Positions 60,930-64,000 of a stretch of DNA of 64,000 nt are shown here, piece after piece (positions within the stretch are counted from its first letter, which is position 1; each line of letters starts with the position of its first letter). This DNA comes from Lepisosteus oculatus (Eukaryota; Chordata; Actinopteri; Semionotiformes; Lepisosteidae), in assembly GCF_040954835.1 (NCBI RefSeq), contig NC_090698.1:6756501-6820500 (forward strand), written 5' to 3'. The notes under the pieces are model-generated. The model did no database searches. It was not told the DNA's origin and worked only from the letters and a program-made list of their open reading frames with translations. Made by a program: the position numbers and the translations under genes.

Positions 60930-61065
60930 TAGTAGTTCAGGTGGGGAGCTGCGTCAGCATGCGTAGGCTGCAAAGAAACAAGTAATAGGTTTATTCCATG
61001 CTGAAAAAAAGAAGAAAGAGAACACAACGTTTCGGCCGTGGAGCCTTCTTCAGGTGACACAAACC
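60930..61065 (-). repeat. Foldback-family repeat copy, single arm, best-preserved core
   Basis: On the minus strand it reads cacctgaagaaggctccacg then gccgaaacgttgtgttctc, then the arm with catggaataaacctattact, and ends in cagcctacgcatgctgacgc and agctccccacctgaactact. It matches the copy at 8481-8608 closely. Confidence 0.85.
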
Positions 61066-61702
61066 TCGGATAAACGAAACACAATCACGTCAGAAACCGC
61101 GCCGCCCTCGTTTTCTATCATCCACCGCCACTGAAGCTTCTAGAATTTACGCAAATGATAAACTATGCCAGGTTGTGCTAGTTAAACCGTTAAATTCAGA
61201 CAGGCATTTATATAATTGTATGAGGAACCACTCGAATAATTTAGTGAGTAAAACAGAAACCGTTCAATATAGTTTAGAAAACAGAAGTGGCTCCTTTAGG
61301 TTGGAAAAGAAAACGTAAGGTTTTATTTAGTGGCTGACATTTTTCTCAAAGCAAATAACAGTTTTGCACTCTTTGCACGGCTGCACATCTTAAAAAACTC
61401 ATGAAGTGCACTGTACAAGGGATTAACAGTACTGCCCACTGTCACTTCTACATTTCCCCGTAAGAAAGGCTGGCCGTTCTTGTGCAGACTCCTCAAGAAA
61501 CTTGGCCAGGTTTCAATAAACAAACGTCTTTTATTCAAATTCACGATGGTTTCGTTGACAAAACAAAAATCAGAAGTTTTCTACCATAACCAACTAGTCC
61601 ACAAACCTCGGATAAACGAAACACAAGCACGTCAGAAACCGAGCCACCCTCGTTTTCTATCGTCCACCGTCACTGAAGCTTCTAGAATTTACACAAATGA
61701 AC
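61062..61702 (+). repeat. Direct repeat of about 98 bp at 61065-61162 and 61602-61702
   Basis: Both copies run from acaaacctcggataaacgaa to tctagaatttac-caaatga, with about eight differences. They lie about 540 bp apart. The first copy abuts a foldback-repeat end. Confidence 0.8.
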
Positions 61703-61989
61703 TTGAGAGATTGGTTAACAATCTTAAAGGCATACACGCAATTGCGTAATAAAACAACGTGGTTTTCAAATAGCGGAACATCAACATATTTTTGACTACG
61801 TACTTACAGGATTGTTTTTAAAAGAATATAACCAAAAATTAAAACACCACATGGCTCCTACACCTACTTAGAAATTTAAACCCACTTAAAAATATTTCCT
61901 CTAAGTTTTCATTTTGCTGCTTGCGTACAATAATACATACTTTTATATTGTAACGCATACGGCCGACATCAGGGGTTGTGCGAGCCGGC

Positions 61990-62150
61990 TCACCACCGCA
62001 GCCGTCGGGCTGATGGGAGATTTCCCTTTAGCTCAGCTGGTTGGGTCCCTGTTGAGTGACGCCGAAGGCCCGGGTTCGAGTCCCCAGCGGTGGGGGGGGC
62101 CGACCTGAGGTGGTAGCGGTGAGGGTGCATACACACGTGTACCAGAGAGC
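61990..62150 (+). mobile_element. tRNA-derived SINE, second copy
   Basis: An A-box-like tttagctcagctggttggg and a B-box gggttcgagtccccagc are well preserved and are followed by a tail (tggtagcggtgagggtgcat) related to that at 34520-34560. It is longer between the boxes than the copy at 34436. The spacing and the lack of acceptor-stem pairing argue against a functional tRNA. Confidence 0.65.
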
Positions 62151-62159
62151 GCTACAACA

Positions 62160-63590
62160 TTTTACAGTGTGTAATCCTCCTCATCACTATCTAAGTTCCA
62201 GAGGAGTGATATCACCAGTACCAGGACAAGGGCAGAAACACCTGCGACTCAACACTCTCCCACCCTACGAACTCCAGAAAACTAAGTAGAAAACACCTGG
62301 ATTTAAAGGCAAGAGCAAATAAACAAGGCGACAGCAATCAATCTGGTTCTTGAACCTGTATTCTGCAGTGTTTGACACTCTTTTGCAGAGACACAGAATA
62401 AAGCAAATTGCAGTCCTGCTCAGGTTATGGCTATTTCTGTCTGCCACTCCATCTGATAGCAGCCCTTTCACAGAAACAGTGCATGATGTCTGAGTGCTTT
62501 TTCTGTACAGATGTGAGAAATCACTCTCGTTTCCTGATGCTGCAGCTCAGACAGTTGCAGACTACAGTTAAAAAAACGTGTAGTCAAGTGGAAGTAATAC
62601 AATTCAGTAAATGCACAAGAGATCTACAAGAATGCACTTACCCGAATATATGAAAATTCTCTCTGAAACTAAATGAAAGAGCCTGATTTAAGACTGTATA
62701 CAAAATCTCCAGTCCTGATCCAGGGCTACATTTCAGAAGGTTCTAGCAGTTTGAGCACCTGAAATCAAGAAACAATGAACCAGACGAATGTACTGTAGAA
62801 AGATTGGACTTGGAAGGCAGTGTCTTAATTAAAAGAATTGGTTGTTTCAGTGCAGTTAGTTAACAGCACAAGTGGTTATTGATTATTTCTTCACAGGACT
62901 GATGCTAAACAGTGGCAACATCAGCATGTTCACCACAATCACAACCCCGCCAGCGCATCACCTTAGTCCCCCTGCATTTCAGTGGTCCATCTTTGATCAC
63001 AGACAAGCCTCCCTGGACTTCTAAATCTTACTTTGCATGGTGAAGTCTGCATGGTCCGAAGTTCTCCTATCTTCACTAGGCATCATTCACTCCTATTTAG
63101 GCATTGACCTGACTCACTCCAGGTCACTATAGCCATTAGCTTTAATGCTAGCTACACCGGCTGATCCCATTTGGCCAGGACACCTGGCAGTCTAATTAAC
63201 AAGCACTCACACCCCAGACAGCAGCAGTAGCCAGTCAGGTGTGCTGTCTCGGAGAGACATCAACAGTCTGCTGGTGGTATAGCACAGGAGTCCTCAGGAC
63301 CCTCTGCTGTCTAGACTCCCCACCCAGCTGTGGGGAGAGAATAGGCTGCTACTTTGCCACACGTTGCCCTATTTCTCTAGGTGCAAACATCTCCCATCAG
63401 CCCTGGCTCAGCTGGCCAGACCTGTTCCTCAGGAGCACACTTCAACCCTGCTGGGCCTAGCAAACCAACCACCATGCAGTCTGCTTATCCTAGCACTTGT
63501 GATGTCCCTCGGTACAGCCAAAGCTAGGTCTTCTCACACTTCCTACACTCACTGAGCCCCACGGGCCTGTTAGGCAGATGAAATCAGTGT
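62160..63590. other. No gene seen
   Basis: Short frames only. There is no domain and no clear exon. Confidence 0.4.
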
Positions 63591-63595
63591 TACAG

Positions 63596-63775
63596 AGCTC
63601 TCTCCCTCTCCCACTTTCTCTCCCACTTCTTCACCCATTCTCTTTCTCTCTCCTTCTCCCTCACACTCTACCTCACCCTCTCCCTCTCCTTCTCCTTCTC
63701 TCACTCCTATTCCCACTCCCTCTCCACTTCCTCTCCCTTTCCCTCCCTTTCCCAGACACAGTCTGAACCCTCTTC
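63596..63775 (+). repeat. Pyrimidine (CT-rich) low-complexity tract
   Basis: Nearly 180 bp of C and T with few interruptions (tctccctctcccactttctc and similar). Any frame read through it is an artefact of composition. Confidence 0.9.
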
Positions 63776-64000
63776 CTTCTGGCTGCTCTTATTCACCTTT
63801 CCATTAGTCCAGGGAAGAGGCCAATTGTACTCATGCCTATTCTGTCTGCTCCTTCTCTTGTGTGGAATCTCACTCCCTGTGGGTGTCAGTTATTCTACGA
63901 GCCCAGGTGTGTCACATTATAACCTGTTTTGTGCATTAAAAGGTGGGTTTCTCTTATAGCCACCTTTTACTACCTCACACATACCAACATTTTTTTAAAC

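Noticed and set aside
62030-62095. A possible tRNA gene
   Set aside because: Good boxes, but no matching acceptor stem and a shared non-tRNA tail. Called a SINE instead.
63578-63766. Leucine/proline-rich frame
   Set aside because: It is produced by the CT-rich low-complexity tract.

Overview
The window looks like nuclear DNA of a ray-finned fish. It holds intron-split vertebrate genes (a C2H2 zinc-finger exon, a TM4SF5-like tetraspanin-like gene, a complete TRPM8-channel-associated factor and three rhodopsin-class receptors). The rest is AT-rich and loaded with fish-type repeats: 5S-rRNA-derived and tRNA-derived SINEs, a LINE reverse-transcriptase relic, Ty3/Gypsy fragments and solo LTRs. 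A non-teleost such as a gar or bowfin is possible, but I cannot prove the species. No identity was checked against a database; names rest on recognised family motifs and exon structure.

Layout. 1-860 is the 3' end of a GC-rich C2H2 zinc-finger exon (+). 985-1290 is a V-SINE-like repeat. 2.5-4.1 kb is a rearranged LINE relic in direct and inverted pieces. 6.26-6.84 kb is a 5S-derived SINE (-). 9,292-13,529 (+) is a five-exon TM4SF5-like gene. 14.65-15.65 kb is a threefold tandem repeat of about 340 bp, followed by a Ty3/Gypsy pol relic (15.64-17.03 kb, -) with a solo LTR nested in it. About 18.26 kb is a C-type-lectin exon relic. 19.2-19.8 kb is a second 5S-derived SINE.

25,275-32,618 (+) is an apparently intact seven-coding-exon TCAF gene (910 codons in my splice model, all phases fitting). 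It has the internal N-terminal duplication and an M60-type HELGH motif, and one intron must use a GC-AG boundary. A 42-bp minisatellite lies in that intron.

36.3-53.2 kb is a minus-strand receptor cluster. It has three single-coding-exon class A GPCR genes, two of them recent near-identical copies carried on tandem direct repeats (38.28-47.10 and 47.10-53.17 kb). The duplicated unit joins the 5' region of one receptor to the coding region of the next, so the last receptor lacks the shared upstream exon. The first unit alone carries a short Gypsy element with two LTRs (42,459-44,341) and a solo LTR (44,629-44,959), both with target duplications. The second unit shows a clean empty site for the solo LTR and an approximate one for the Gypsy element. 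One young receptor copy has a 1-bp insertion that shortens its tail.

53.2-64 kb has no firm gene. It contains a solo LTR, a 5S-SINE fragment, a tRNA-like SINE, foldback repeats, a 98-bp duplication, two candidate orphan exons (about 57.56 and 58.47 kb) and a pyrimidine tract. A foldback repeat family with about nine copies runs through the whole window; its core resembles a hammerhead-ribozyme fold. It is the least explained structure here.
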